DNA of 32,193 nucleotides from SIG575 sp045534165 (GCA_045534165.1 JAZSJD010000092.1:1-32193); one strand, 5' to 3'; numbered from the stretch's first letter, positions 16,226 through 24,386 are shown. The notes: generated by a model from the letters alone, not told the origin. Program-made: numbers and translations.

Positions 16226-16945
16226 ATGCCTGAAGATAAAAATACAAACAGCAGAAAAAAGCGGAACAAAAATGAAAATAAAAAAGATTTTTATGTCCGC
16301 ATAATGATAGTGCAAATTTTAGTTGTTGCACTACTTTCGGGTGGTTTATTTACATTCAAAAAATTAAGTCCCGATAAATTTGAATTGCTCAGACAAAGTT
16401 ATATTCAGATTATGAAAAAAGATATTTCCGCAAAAGATGTTTTTTCCAAAATTAAGAACTATAATTTTTCACAGCAAGGCGGAGATGATATTTCTGTTTT
16501 TTCTCCTCAGACAGGAACGAGCTTTTCCCCCTACTATATATCATCTGAAATATGCACTCCCGTAAGCGGAAAAATCTCCTCAAAATTCGGATATAGAATA
16601 AATCCTGTGACAAAATCCTTTGCCTTCCATTCAGGAATCGATATCGGAGCTGAAAGCGGAGAAAAAATCAAAGCTGCGTACTACGGAAAGGTCAGCAAAG
16701 TTGATTACGACGATATAAGCGGAAACTATGTTATATTGACACATTCAGACGGACTTGTGACAAAATATCTGCACTGTTCAGAAATTATTGTGGAAGAAGG
16801 AATGGTAGTAAGAAGTGGCGAAACAATTGCTCTTGTGGGTTCAACCGGTCGTTCAACGGGACCTCACCTTCACTTCACCGTTGAAATAAATGGTAAAAAA
16901 GTAGACCCGCTTTACGTCCTTGATTCATATGACAATAAAGTTTAA
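16226..16945 (+). CDS. Membrane-anchored LytM/M23 protein, SpoIVFA-like
   Basis: 239 residues: a basic cytoplasmic tail (1-22), one membrane span (about 25-44), a linker, and a LytM (M23) domain at about 108-232. The zinc-site residues are all present: H135 and D139 in FHSGIDIGA, H183 in KYLHC, and H214/H216 in GPHLHF. It overlaps an M50 protease gene; in Bacillus SpoIVFA, a LytM-domain protein, anchors and regulates the M50 protease SpoIVFB at the forespore membrane, so the pair suggests that role. An intact metal site differs from several sporulation LytM proteins that have lost it, so a true cell-wall endopeptidase (or SpoIIQ-like role) remains possible. Start chosen at 16226 behind GGAGGTG. 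Confidence 0.75.
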   Translation: MPEDKNTNSRKKRNKNENKKDFYVRIMIVQILVVALLSGGLFTFKKLSPDKFELLRQSYIQIMKKDISAKDVFSKIKNYNFSQQGGDDISVFSPQTGTSFSPYYISSEICTPVSGKISSKFGYRINPVTKSFAFHSGIDIGAESGEKIKAAYYGKVSKVDYDDISGNYVILTHSDGLVTKYLHCSEIIVEEGMVVRSGETIALVGSTGRSTGPHLHFTVEINGKKVDPLYVLDSYDNKV

Positions 16946-17531
16946 AGAAATCAAAATAAAAATAAGTTTTTTCTTTGCTTTAGCAATAACAATTTTAGGT
17001 TTTTTTGACAAAAGCAACGCCTTGATTTTATGTTTGCTTTGCGGAATCCTGCACGAAACGGGACATTTAATGTGTCTTGTTATTTTCGGTGAAAAGCCAA
17101 AGGAAATAGATATCACACCCTTCGGAATACGAATTGAAAGAAATTTGTCTTCACTGCTTAATTTCAGGAAAGAAGCTGTTTGTGCTTTTGCAGGTCCGCT
17201 TATCAATCTTGTTATTGCTTTTATTTTCACACTTATAAACAAGGAATTTTTTTCACAATGGATAACCATAAATTTATCTGTTGCTGTTCTGAATCTGCTT
17301 CCTTGCGAACCCCTTGATGGAGAAAAAATTTTTGAAAACCTTTTAAAAACCAGATTAACACAAAAAACATCTGAAATAATTTCTTTGATTGTTTCCTGCA
17401 TAACAGTTTTACCTGTTGCTGTTCTGGGTTTTATTATCCTTTTTAAAAGTCGTTATAACTTTTCTCTGCTTATCATAAGTTTTTATATTATATTTTTTAT
17501 TGCTCTGAAAAAGAAAAACATCCCCTCTTAA
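16929..17531 (+). CDS. M50 site-2 protease, SpoIVFB-like
   Basis: About 200 residues with five or six hydrophobic spans. The zinc motif HETGH is at 42-46 and the second metal motif NLLPCEPLDG at 122-131 (D130 ligand), the same spacing and short length as SpoIVFB, the intramembrane protease that activates pro-sigma-K in endospore formers. The gene overlaps its LytM partner by 17 bases and has no strong ribosome-binding site, so translation is probably coupled. The ATG at 16929 is preferred; an in-frame TTG at 16920 would add three residues. Involvement in sporulation is inferred from the pair, not shown. Confidence 0.8.
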   Translation: MTIKFKEIKIKISFFFALAITILGFFDKSNALILCLLCGILHETGHLMCLVIFGEKPKEIDITPFGIRIERNLSSLLNFRKEAVCAFAGPLINLVIAFIFTLINKEFFSQWITINLSVAVLNLLPCEPLDGEKIFENLLKTRLTQKTSEIISLIVSCITVLPVAVLGFIILFKSRYNFSLLIISFYIIFFIALKKKNIPS

Positions 17532-17594
17532 GGTGGTGTCACTCAGGAATTTAATAGCCTTAAGTGACACCACCTCTCATTGAGGGGATATTTT
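17520..17594. terminator. Large bidirectional terminator between convergent genes
   Basis: A nested palindrome: outer arms ATCCCCTC (17520-17527) and GAGGGGAT (17582-17589), inner perfect 13-bp arms AGGTGGTGTCACT (17531-17543) and AGTGACACCACCT (17563-17575), with AGG/CCT pairing further inside. A-rich sequence on the left and ATTTTT on the right give T tracts in both directions. Confidence 0.85.
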
Positions 17595-19249
17595 TACGAA
17601 ATTATAAACACATCGCAACCGTGTTTCTGTGTTGTTGATATAATTATGCTTTCTTCGTAAGTTTTATCTGTCCAGCAATCAAGGATATTATATTTATCTT
17701 TCTTATCAACATTCACTGCAGTCAGGGCAGTAATTTTATCTATATCAATTTTTACTTTTTTATTACCGCCTGTTGTGTTGAACACGCAAACAGCAACACG
17801 TTTTTTATCAAGAGGCTTTACAAGCACATCCACACCGCATTTTTTTGCAAGACCTTTGATTTTTCTACAAGGAATACCCAGAATATCCTGATTGATTGAA
17901 ATAAGATTTTTATTTGTGAGAATTCTGTAAACCTTGCTGTCAGTATCAACTGTACCGTCAGATTTAATAAATTTTCTGATATCATTTCCGAGAATCAACG
18001 GGGCACACATCATACACCATAAGGCAAAGTGACTCTTGTTTTCTTCATAAGTCAATTTACCGTTGCCGACTTCAAGCATATCAGGGTCATTCCAACCGCC
18101 CACAGAAGCATATTTACCAAGCCTTACCGTGAATTTATACAGACTAAAAATGCTTGGCCAATTGGGCATAATATCAGGGGTTGTTCTCCACAGATTACCC
18201 GCTTCTGCACCCCATTTCCACGGTTTGTTTCTGCCCCATTCGCAGATAGAATAAACGATTTTCTTTTCAGGAACAGAGTGCTTTTCCGCATATTCTTTTG
18301 TAGCCCTTTTCAGTTCCTTACCCATAAGTTTATATTGGAAGAATGCACTGTCCTGTCCGGAAATAACGGGATTATATAATTTAATTGTATTCTCGCCTGC
18401 TTCAAGTTCGATTTCAAGCTGAAGTCTGCGCTCAGCAGTAAACTTATTCATAGCAGGCACATCAAGATAATATTCTTTTTTACCATTAACTGAAAAAACA
18501 ATGAACTTATCTTTCTTTACCGCCTTGCGCACAACAAGTGTAAGTATATATGTACCTGATTTTTCAGCTTTTATGCCGGAAAATTCTGCACTGCCACCAT
18601 TAGCACAAAGACCTTGTATATATTTACCACCCTCGACTTTTTCATCTTTCACAAGTCGGGCATTTCCGCTGAGTTTTGCTTTTTCCGCCACAGCTTCATA
18701 AAAATCTTTTCTGCTTTTTTCACCTATGCTTAACTTTACAATTTTCGGAGCACGTGAAGGAACTCTCACGTTATGGCAAAAATCATATTTGAAATATTCT
18801 ACTCCCCATTCGGCGAAAGTATCCGCATCAATTTTTTCTCTGCCGAGAGATGCAGGATAATCTTCGCAGGTAAGAGTACCGTTTGAAGAATAAATACCCA
18901 ACTTAAGCCCTTTACTGTTCACATAATCGTTAAGAGCTTTTATACCTGACGGAAAAGTAATGAAATCCGTTCTTAATTTTCCGTTTTCATCACGTGAAGA
19001 ATTCTGCCAGCAATCGTCAATATTAACATACCTGTATCCTGCATCAGCAAGTCCGCTGTCTTTCATAGCATCAGCAATTTCTTTTATCAGGTCTTCGCTG
19101 ATTTTGTTTCTGAAAAGATTCCAGCTTGACCAACCCATAGGCGGAGTCAATGCAACACCGTTATTATATTTTTCTTTCACTTCACTGTTAAGTCTGAAAG
19201 AACGGATTAATTTTTTCGCCATACAAAGCGGACAGTATTTAATACTCAT
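17594..19249 (-). CDS. GH27 alpha-galactosidase with an inserted carbohydrate-binding-like domain
   Basis: 551 residues, no signal peptide. GH27 enzymes remove terminal alpha-galactose (for example from raffinose-type sugars). The barrel shows TPPMGWSSWN (35-44), NIDDCW, KYDFCHN with nucleophile D156, NLWRTTPDI with acid/base D359, and GGWNDPDMLEVG near 384-395. Between about residues 195 and 312 the barrel is interrupted by a beta-rich segment (YIQGLCANGGSAEFSGI, then GENTIKLYNP) that resembles CBM35/CBM6-type domains. The N-terminus has an odd KYCPLC cluster. The start at 19249 follows GGTGAT; an upstream ATG at 19279 lies inside the terminator of the preceding operon and is rejected. Confidence 0.88.
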   Translation of the reverse strand: MSIKYCPLCMAKKLIRSFRLNSEVKEKYNNGVALTPPMGWSSWNLFRNKISEDLIKEIADAMKDSGLADAGYRYVNIDDCWQNSSRDENGKLRTDFITFPSGIKALNDYVNSKGLKLGIYSSNGTLTCEDYPASLGREKIDADTFAEWGVEYFKYDFCHNVRVPSRAPKIVKLSIGEKSRKDFYEAVAEKAKLSGNARLVKDEKVEGGKYIQGLCANGGSAEFSGIKAEKSGTYILTLVVRKAVKKDKFIVFSVNGKKEYYLDVPAMNKFTAERRLQLEIELEAGENTIKLYNPVISGQDSAFFQYKLMGKELKRATKEYAEKHSVPEKKIVYSICEWGRNKPWKWGAEAGNLWRTTPDIMPNWPSIFSLYKFTVRLGKYASVGGWNDPDMLEVGNGKLTYEENKSHFALWCMMCAPLILGNDIRKFIKSDGTVDTDSKVYRILTNKNLISINQDILGIPCRKIKGLAKKCGVDVLVKPLDKKRVAVCVFNTTGGNKKVKIDIDKITALTAVNVDKKDKYNILDCWTDKTYEESIIISTTQKHGCDVFIIS

Positions 19250-19268
19250 ATACATCACCACATCTAAG

Positions 19269-19295
19269 AAAGCACTCATTACAAATGAGTGCTTT
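19269..19295 (-). terminator. Terminator of the MacAB-type operon
   Basis: AAAGCACTCATT (19269-19280) and AATGAGTGCTTT (19284-19295) form a perfect 12-bp stem with a 3-base loop, eight bases past the ATPase stop on the minus strand. The following T stretch is short (TTTCTT), so read-through into the alpha-galactosidase is possible. Confidence 0.7.
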
Positions 19296-19302
19296 AAATT
19301 AT

Positions 19303-19983
19303 TTATTTAGTTGTGTCGCTTACAATTCTGCCATCCTGTATGCGGATAACTCTGTTTGCTTCTTCTGCAATTTCATTATCGTGAGTAATAAGGATAATTG
19401 TTCTTCCTTCATCACTCAGTTCATGAAGAATTCTCATAACTTCTCTGCCGGAAGCTGAATCCAGGTTACCTGTAGGTTCGTCAGCAAGAATAACGGGAGG
19501 TCTTGCTGCAACTGCCCTTGCGATGGCAACTCTCTGCTGCTGACCACCTGACATCTGTGACGGTCTGTGGTCAAGTCTTCTGCTGAGTCCTACACGTTCA
19601 AGTGCTTCAAGAGAAAGTTTTTTTCTTTCGTCTTTTTTCATCCCTCTGTAAACCAAAGGAAGTTCCACATTATCAATAGCAGTCAGGCTGGGGATAAGGT
19701 TAAATCCCTGAAATATAAACCCGATCTGTTTATTTCTGATTTCAGATTGTTCATCATCTGTCAATGTTGCAACATCTCTGCCTGAAAGAAAATATTCACC
19801 GCTTGTTGGTCTGTCAAGCAAACCAAGTGTGTTCATAAGTGTTGATTTACCTGAACCTGACTGACCGATAATTGCAACAAATTCACCTTCATCAATTGTC
19901 AGGCTTACACCGTCCAGCGCACGGACTTCATTTTCACCGGGATTATAAATTTTATATACATCTTTAATTTCTATTAAAGCCAT
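19303..19983 (-). CDS. ABC transporter ATPase, MacB/LolD type
   Basis: 226 residues, a single nucleotide-binding domain. Walker A is GQSGSGKST at 40-48, then the Q-loop in GFIFQGFNLIP, signature MSGGQQQR, Walker B VILADEPTGNLDS and H-loop ITHD. It powers the FtsX-type permease encoded 18 bases upstream in the same operon. Such adaptor-permease-ATPase sets in Firmicutes export peptides, lipoproteins or drugs; the substrate cannot be told from sequence. The start has a GGGGGG-rich site (AGGGGGGTTAAAATTT) upstream. Confidence 0.93.
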   Translation of the reverse strand: MALIEIKDVYKIYNPGENEVRALDGVSLTIDEGEFVAIIGQSGSGKSTLMNTLGLLDRPTSGEYFLSGRDVATLTDDEQSEIRNKQIGFIFQGFNLIPSLTAIDNVELPLVYRGMKKDERKKLSLEALERVGLSRRLDHRPSQMSGGQQQRVAIARAVAARPPVILADEPTGNLDSASGREVMRILHELSDEGRTIILITHDNEIAEEANRVIRIQDGRIVSDTTK

Positions 19984-20001
19984 AAATTTTAACCCCCCTG
20001 A

Positions 20002-21240
20002 TTATTCATGTCTGAGTGCATCGATAGGAAGCATCTTTGCCGCACGACGTGCAGGATAGATACCAAAGAAAATACCAATTGCACTTGAGAATCCGACTGC
20101 CAATGCAACAGTTGAGAATTTAAGCGATATATCAATATCCATCCAGCTTGCCACAGCATATGCGCCAACAACACCCAGCATCAAGCCTATAATACCACCT
20201 ATCAGGCACAGTATAACCGATTCTGTAAGGAACTGGAACATAATAGCAGATGTTTTAGCACCTAAAGATTTTCTTATACCGATTTCTCGTGTTCGTTCAG
20301 TAACAGACACCAGCATAATATTCATAACGCCTATACCACCTACCACAAGTGAAATAGCACTTACACCTGCAATGAATGTGGTAAGAAGATTAATTATACT
20401 GTCAAGCATATCAATATATGTTGCCATGTTCTGCACCATATACATATCTGAACCGAAATTGTTGTTTCTTGAATAAAGAACATTGGAAACAATGTTACCG
20501 ATTGCTTCCAGCTGGCTGTCATCATCAGCCATAACATAAATCATACCGTATCTGTCCGGTGTTCCGCTCATACTGTCAAGAACGGTCTGAGGCACAATAA
20601 GCATAGCTGCTGCTGTGTCAGTTGTCTGTGTCATTGCAGTGCCTTCAAGCATTGTGTTTGTCGCATCCTCAGATGCAGCAGCATCATAAACGCCTATAAC
20701 TTTAAGCTGAACTGTCTGGTCATTATATGTGAAATTAAAATATTCACCGATACAATCGCTTTTACCAAAAATCATAGCTGCCATAATATTCGGCATTACG
20801 CAAACCTTTGCACCTGAATCATATTCCTGCTCAGAAAAGAATCTGCCCTGGTTTGTCTTAATCATCATAGTAGTCTGCAGGTCTGTATTACCACCGATTG
20901 CAATTGCAATATCAGCACTTGCAAAATCAGTTGAACCTGAACCAAGGCCGTAACCCATAGGAGTAATACATTTTACGCCATCAATCTTTTTAAGAGCTTT
21001 TATATCTGCATTTGAAATATACTCTGATTCTGAAGCATCTGAGCTTACGGTAATAGAAATCATATTTGAACCCATACTGTTGAGAGTATCAATAATGAAA
21101 TCTCGTCCACCGTTACCAACAGTAACAATAGCTATAACAGCAGCAACACCAATGATAATTCCCAACATTGTCAGAAGCGAACGCATTATATTCGTTTTTA
21201 TGCTGAATATCGCTATTCTTATGTTTTCAATGATATTCAC
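20002..21240 (-). CDS. ABC transporter permease, MacB/FtsX family
   Basis: About 412 residues. One membrane span near the N-terminus (LLTMLGIIIGVAAVIAIVTVG), a large extracellular MacB-type domain (about 45-275), then three spans forming the FtsX domain with the conserved VGGIGVMNIMLVSVTERTRE block followed by IGIRKSLGA. It works with the adaptor upstream and the ATPase downstream as a mechanotransmission-type transporter. The GTG at 21252 overlaps the AAGGAG of the only ribosome-binding site, so the next in-frame GTG at 21240 (11 bases after GGAG) is the likelier start. Confidence 0.9.
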   Translation of the reverse strand: MNIIENIRIAIFSIKTNIMRSLLTMLGIIIGVAAVIAIVTVGNGGRDFIIDTLNSMGSNMISITVSSDASESEYISNADIKALKKIDGVKCITPMGYGLGSGSTDFASADIAIAIGGNTDLQTTMMIKTNQGRFFSEQEYDSGAKVCVMPNIMAAMIFGKSDCIGEYFNFTYNDQTVQLKVIGVYDAAASEDATNTMLEGTAMTQTTDTAAAMLIVPQTVLDSMSGTPDRYGMIYVMADDDSQLEAIGNIVSNVLYSRNNNFGSDMYMVQNMATYIDMLDSIINLLTTFIAGVSAISLVVGGIGVMNIMLVSVTERTREIGIRKSLGAKTSAIMFQFLTESVILCLIGGIIGLMLGVVGAYAVASWMDIDISLKFSTVALAVGFSSAIGIFFGIYPARRAAKMLPIDALRHE

Positions 21241-21255
21241 GCTTATATTCACTCC

Positions 21256-22827
21256 TTATTTCGGAAGCACTCTCTGTCCGTCTTTCATTGCAACTGAAGG
21301 TGCACGAACGATTTCATCACCTAAATCAAGACCTTTTGTTACTTCATAATATGAACCGTCAAAAAGACCTACTTCAACAGGTGTTTTTGTAATTATCTGT
21401 TCTTCTTTATCATATTTGAAAACAAAATATCCGCTTTCGTTATCGTACTGAATAGCCTCAACAGGAAGAAGCTTTACATTTTCTTTTGTTTCGATTGCTG
21501 CTGAAATATCAACATCCATGCCGATAATTACGCTTCTGTCTGCATTTTCAATCAAAACTTTTGCAGTAAGTGTGTTTGAAGCACCGCTGCCTGTACCCAT
21601 AAGAGCATTAATATCAATGCCACCTGAAGAACCTTCCGCAACTGCGCTGATATAATTTATAACTGCATCAAACTTTTTATCGTCTGCTGTTGTAACAACA
21701 ACTTTCTGGTCCATTGAAATTTTTGAAATATCATATTTACTGATTTCAAAAACAGCCTCAAGAGGATAGTATTCAACTACCATACCTTTATTTGACTGAC
21801 CTGCAAAAGATGAAACGATACTTGAAACATCATAGTTTCCGCTTGTTACTGATGCAAGTATTGATGAAATATCAAGATTATTTGAGGAAGTGTTTGCGCT
21901 TACATAAGATTCTCCTGATTTAATGTTAACCTCACGAACAAATCCGTCTGCTTCTGCAATCCAGCCCTTGTTGAGCACATTAACCTGAGTTGCAAGTGAA
22001 TTATATGCATCATATGCTGAATCAGCTATTGTTTTATAAACATTTTTAAGAGAATCTGAAGACTGTGTTGAAAGCATTCCCACCTGAACTTTAAGCTGAA
22101 CCAACTGGAGTTCTTTTTCAAGAAGAAGTCTTTCGTCTTCTGACATTATTGAAGATGTCATTGATTGCAACGCCGACATATCAAGATTTGCTGAACCTAA
22201 CAGATTTCCCATCAGACTGTTCATCTGATTCTGTGATGCATTTGAAGAAAGAAGTCTGTTGATAATTGAATCTGCAAGTTTGTTATCGCCTAAAATTTTC
22301 TTGAGAGATTCTCTGAGTGCTTCTGTTTCTGCATTGGCTTTGTTTGAAGTGTCTGTATTATTGCTTACCTTGTTTTCAAGTTCTGCAATTTCTTTTTCAA
22401 GAACAGCTACCTGATTTTCCATTTGAGATAACTGGTTTCCTGCAGAATATGCACCGTTGAGATAGTCATTATATGCTTTCTGTGCTATGTTGTAAGCATC
22501 TCTTTTTTCACTTAAAAGAGCATTGAGAGATGATGTATCAAAAGTTGCAAGAACGTCACCTTTTTTAACATTATCGCCTACTCTTACTTTAACTTCTTTT
22601 ACAACAACACCATCATAAATCTGAAATACACTCTGGTTTGCTGATTGCACAAGTGCAGTTGTGTCAAAAGTTTCAGTAATATCGCCTGATTTGATAGTCG
22701 TTATTTCTGTTTTGACTGATTCTTCCGGCTTGAATGCTATGTAAAGAACAGCAGCCACAAGAGCAACAATAGCAACAACTATAACCGCTGTTATTATCTT
22801 TTTCTTTTTGCTCCATTTTTTATCCAT
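21256..22827 (-). CDS. Membrane-fusion/adaptor protein (HlyD/MacA family)
   Basis: 523 residues. A basic N-terminus and one membrane span (about 11-31) anchor it; the rest lies outside. A split biotinyl-lipoyl-like domain (VFQIYDGVVVKEVKVRVGD followed by NVKKGDVLATFD near 70-100, and the returning half near WIAEADGFVREVNIKSG) brackets a long coiled-coil-prone stretch (about 105-270) that includes a Ser/Asn/Met-rich part. Beta-barrel and C-terminal membrane-proximal domains follow. It is the first gene of the operon and pairs with the permease just downstream. Start at 22827 behind GGAGGC. Confidence 0.9.
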   Translation of the reverse strand: MDKKWSKKKKIITAVIVVAIVALVAAVLYIAFKPEESVKTEITTIKSGDITETFDTTALVQSANQSVFQIYDGVVVKEVKVRVGDNVKKGDVLATFDTSSLNALLSEKRDAYNIAQKAYNDYLNGAYSAGNQLSQMENQVAVLEKEIAELENKVSNNTDTSNKANAETEALRESLKKILGDNKLADSIINRLLSSNASQNQMNSLMGNLLGSANLDMSALQSMTSSIMSEDERLLLEKELQLVQLKVQVGMLSTQSSDSLKNVYKTIADSAYDAYNSLATQVNVLNKGWIAEADGFVREVNIKSGESYVSANTSSNNLDISSILASVTSGNYDVSSIVSSFAGQSNKGMVVEYYPLEAVFEISKYDISKISMDQKVVVTTADDKKFDAVINYISAVAEGSSGGIDINALMGTGSGASNTLTAKVLIENADRSVIIGMDVDISAAIETKENVKLLPVEAIQYDNESGYFVFKYDKEEQIITKTPVEVGLFDGSYYEVTKGLDLGDEIVRAPSVAMKDGQRVLPK

Positions 22828-23082
22828 AAAACTATGCCTCCAATAGCCTATTTTTCACTATATATTCTATCATACTAATTTCAAAATGTAAAACATATAT
22901 TACAATTTTTAAAGAAAATTCACAAAAGCTCCATAGTTTCATAAAATTAAAAATTTCCATCAAATCGACTTTAATAAAAAAAGAGTTTTAATTACTTACA
23001 TTTTGTCTGAAAGAATATTAATATGTTGAAAAAAGTCGTTTCCGTTTTTTGCAGTTTGGATCAATATTTTTTTCAAAAACTA
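22828..23082. other. AT-rich divergent intergenic region
   Basis: About 255 bases between the adaptor start (minus) and the aromatic-operon promoter (plus). Apart from the minus-strand promoter at 22864-22892 I see no ORF, tRNA-like sequence or convincing palindrome. There is no T-box core (AGGGTGG..ACCGCG) here or in the leader downstream. Confidence 0.6.
22864..22892 (-). promoter_or_regulatory. Promoter of the MacAB-type operon
   Basis: On the minus strand TTTACA (22892-22887), 17 bases, TAGAAT (22869-22864) preceded by TGA (extended -10), about 40 bases before the adaptor start. Confidence 0.55.
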
Positions 23083-23111
23083 TTGACAATTAAAATTTAA
23101 AGTATTAAAAT
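23083..23111 (+). promoter_or_regulatory. Promoter of the aromatic amino-acid operon
   Basis: TTGACA (23083-23088), 17 bases, TAAAAT (23106-23111). It lies 33 bases upstream of the leader peptide ATG and about 220 bases upstream of the first enzyme gene. Confidence 0.8.
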
Positions 23112-23144
23112 GAACAAAAATAAATCACAAAGGAGGCAGCTTAA

Positions 23145-23219
23145 ATGATGAATAATAAGTTTTACTTTTTCTTTTATTTTAAAAAGGGCTGCCCGTCTTA
23201 TGTGATATCCGAAGAATAA
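23145..23219 (+). CDS. Phe/Tyr-rich leader peptide of a transcription attenuator
   Basis: A 24-residue ORF with a strong AAAGGAGG site: MMNNKFYFFFYF followed by KKGCPSYVISEE. Seven consecutive codons (residues 6-12) specify Phe or Tyr (five Phe, two Tyr), with another Tyr at 19. This is what is expected of a pheA-type leader peptide: ribosomes stall here when charged tRNA-Phe or tRNA-Tyr is scarce. The downstream genes make DAHP synthase and chorismate mutase/prephenate dehydratase, exactly the pathway such a peptide should sense. The bases for the last half of the ORF (23186-23200) can pair with the 5' side of the terminator downstream. Confidence 0.88.
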   Translation: MMNNKFYFFFYFKKGCPSYVISEE

Positions 23220-23249
23220 AAACTTTGGATAAAATAAAACGGACAGTCC
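23186..23249 (+). promoter_or_regulatory. Antiterminator pairing in the aromatic operon leader
   Basis: GGGCTGCCCGT (23186-23196) pairs with ACGGACAGTCC (23239-23249): ten pairs (one G-U) around one C/A mismatch, extendable by TTA/TAA (23198-23200 with 23235-23237). The distal strand includes AGTCC, the first five bases of the terminator stem, so the two structures exclude each other. Region 1 lies immediately after the Phe/Tyr codons, so a ribosome stalled there leaves it free (terminator blocked), whereas a ribosome reaching the stop codon covers it (terminator forms). Confidence 0.75.
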
Positions 23250-23297
23250 GCATTCGCTATGCTTTTTGCATAATCAAGAATGCGGACTTTTTGTTTT
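23245..23297 (+). terminator. Attenuator terminator of the aromatic operon
   Basis: AGTCCGCATTC (23245-23255) and GAATGCGGACT (23278-23288) form a perfect 11-bp stem enclosing a smaller TATGC/GCATA hairpin, followed by TTTTTGTTTT. It stands between the leader peptide and the DAHP synthase gene, with no gene ending before it other than the leader ORF. Confidence 0.9.
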
Positions 23298-23333
23298 ATA
23301 AAGGCAAAAAATTCAGAAATGAGGTACATAACA

Positions 23334-24362
23334 ATGCAAATGATTTTTCACAGAAAACTCCCTATCCCTCAAGAGGTAAAAAATGAATATCCTTTGACAG
23401 AGCGTATGGAAACAATCAAAGAAGAACGTGATGAAAGCATCAGAGCTGTATTTGATGGTAGCCTTGATAAATTCTTACTTATAATCGGCCCTTGTTCTGC
23501 TGACCATAAAGAGCCCGTTCTGGAATACATCTCCAGACTCCGCAGAGTTCAGGAACAGGTTGCTGATAAAATCATCATCATCCCCCGTATTTATACCAAC
23601 AAACCCAGAACAACAGGTCAGGGTTACAAAGGCATGCTTCATCAACCTGACCCCGAGGCAAAACCTGATATGTACAAAGGTATCGTCGCTATTCGTGAAC
23701 TTCATCTTGCTGCTTTGCGTGACTATGATTTTTCTTGTGCAGATGAAATGCTCTATCCGGAAAACTACCGTTACCTTTCCGACCTGCTCTCTTATGTGGC
23801 TATCGGAGCCCGTTCTGTGGAAAATCAACAGCACAGACTTGTTTCAAGCGGTATCAGTGCTCCTGTGGGCATGAAAAACCCTACCGGTGGCGACCTTAGT
23901 GTTATGATGAATTCCATAGTAGCTGCACAATCAAGCCACACTTTCATTTATCGTGGTTGGGAAGTAACAAGCGGCGGAAATCCTTATGCTCATGCCATTC
24001 TTCGTGGTTATGTGGACTATACAGGAAGAAGTGTTTCCAACTACCATTATGAGGATTTATTAAGAGTTGAAGAGCTCTATGAAAAATCCAACCTTACCAA
24101 TCCTTCAGTTATTGTAGATACAAACCACAACAACTCAGGCAAAAAATATCTGGAACAGATTCGTATCGCCAAAGATATTGTTCACAGTCGAAATCAGAAC
24201 CCTGATATCAAGCGTCTTGTAAAAGGTCTTATGATTGAAAGTTACCTTGAGGATGGCGCACAAGGTATGGGTGATCACATCTTCGGAAAATCAATTACAG
24301 ACCCTTGTCTTGGCTGGGAAAAAACCGAAAAATTAATTTTCGATATCGCAGACAAGTTGTAA
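23334..24362 (+). CDS. 3-deoxy-7-phosphoheptulonate (DAHP) synthase, type I (AroG/F-like)
   Basis: 342 residues. It condenses phosphoenolpyruvate and erythrose 4-phosphate, the first step to chorismate. Signature blocks are clear: LLIIGPCSADH (GPCS at 52-55, with the metal-ligand cysteine C54), PRIYTNKPRTTGQGYKG (PEP and sugar-phosphate binding), GARSVENQQHR, GMKNPTGGD, and the VDTNHNNSGK and GLMIESYL metal/phosphate motifs. The start at 23334 follows GAGG at a spacing of nine; an upstream in-frame ATG lies in the attenuator terminator. It is cotranscribed with the gene for the phenylalanine branch enzyme, which suggests a Phe-sensitive isoenzyme, but allosteric class cannot be read by eye. 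Confidence 0.95.
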   Translation: MQMIFHRKLPIPQEVKNEYPLTERMETIKEERDESIRAVFDGSLDKFLLIIGPCSADHKEPVLEYISRLRRVQEQVADKIIIIPRIYTNKPRTTGQGYKGMLHQPDPEAKPDMYKGIVAIRELHLAALRDYDFSCADEMLYPENYRYLSDLLSYVAIGARSVENQQHRLVSSGISAPVGMKNPTGGDLSVMMNSIVAAQSSHTFIYRGWEVTSGGNPYAHAILRGYVDYTGRSVSNYHYEDLLRVEELYEKSNLTNPSVIVDTNHNNSGKKYLEQIRIAKDIVHSRNQNPDIKRLVKGLMIESYLEDGAQGMGDHIFGKSITDPCLGWEKTEKLIFDIADKL

Positions 24363-24386
24363 TTTTTTCAGTAAAAGGTGAGTAAA

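Noticed and set aside
23112..23333. T-box riboswitch upstream of the DAHP synthase gene
   Set aside because: No T-box core or specifier-loop architecture; a translated F/Y-rich ORF and a two-state stem explain the leader better.
23280..23333. Upstream ATG at 23280 as start of DAHP synthase
   Set aside because: It lies in the 3' arm of the attenuator terminator with no ribosome-binding site; the ATG at 23334 has GAGG nine bases upstream.
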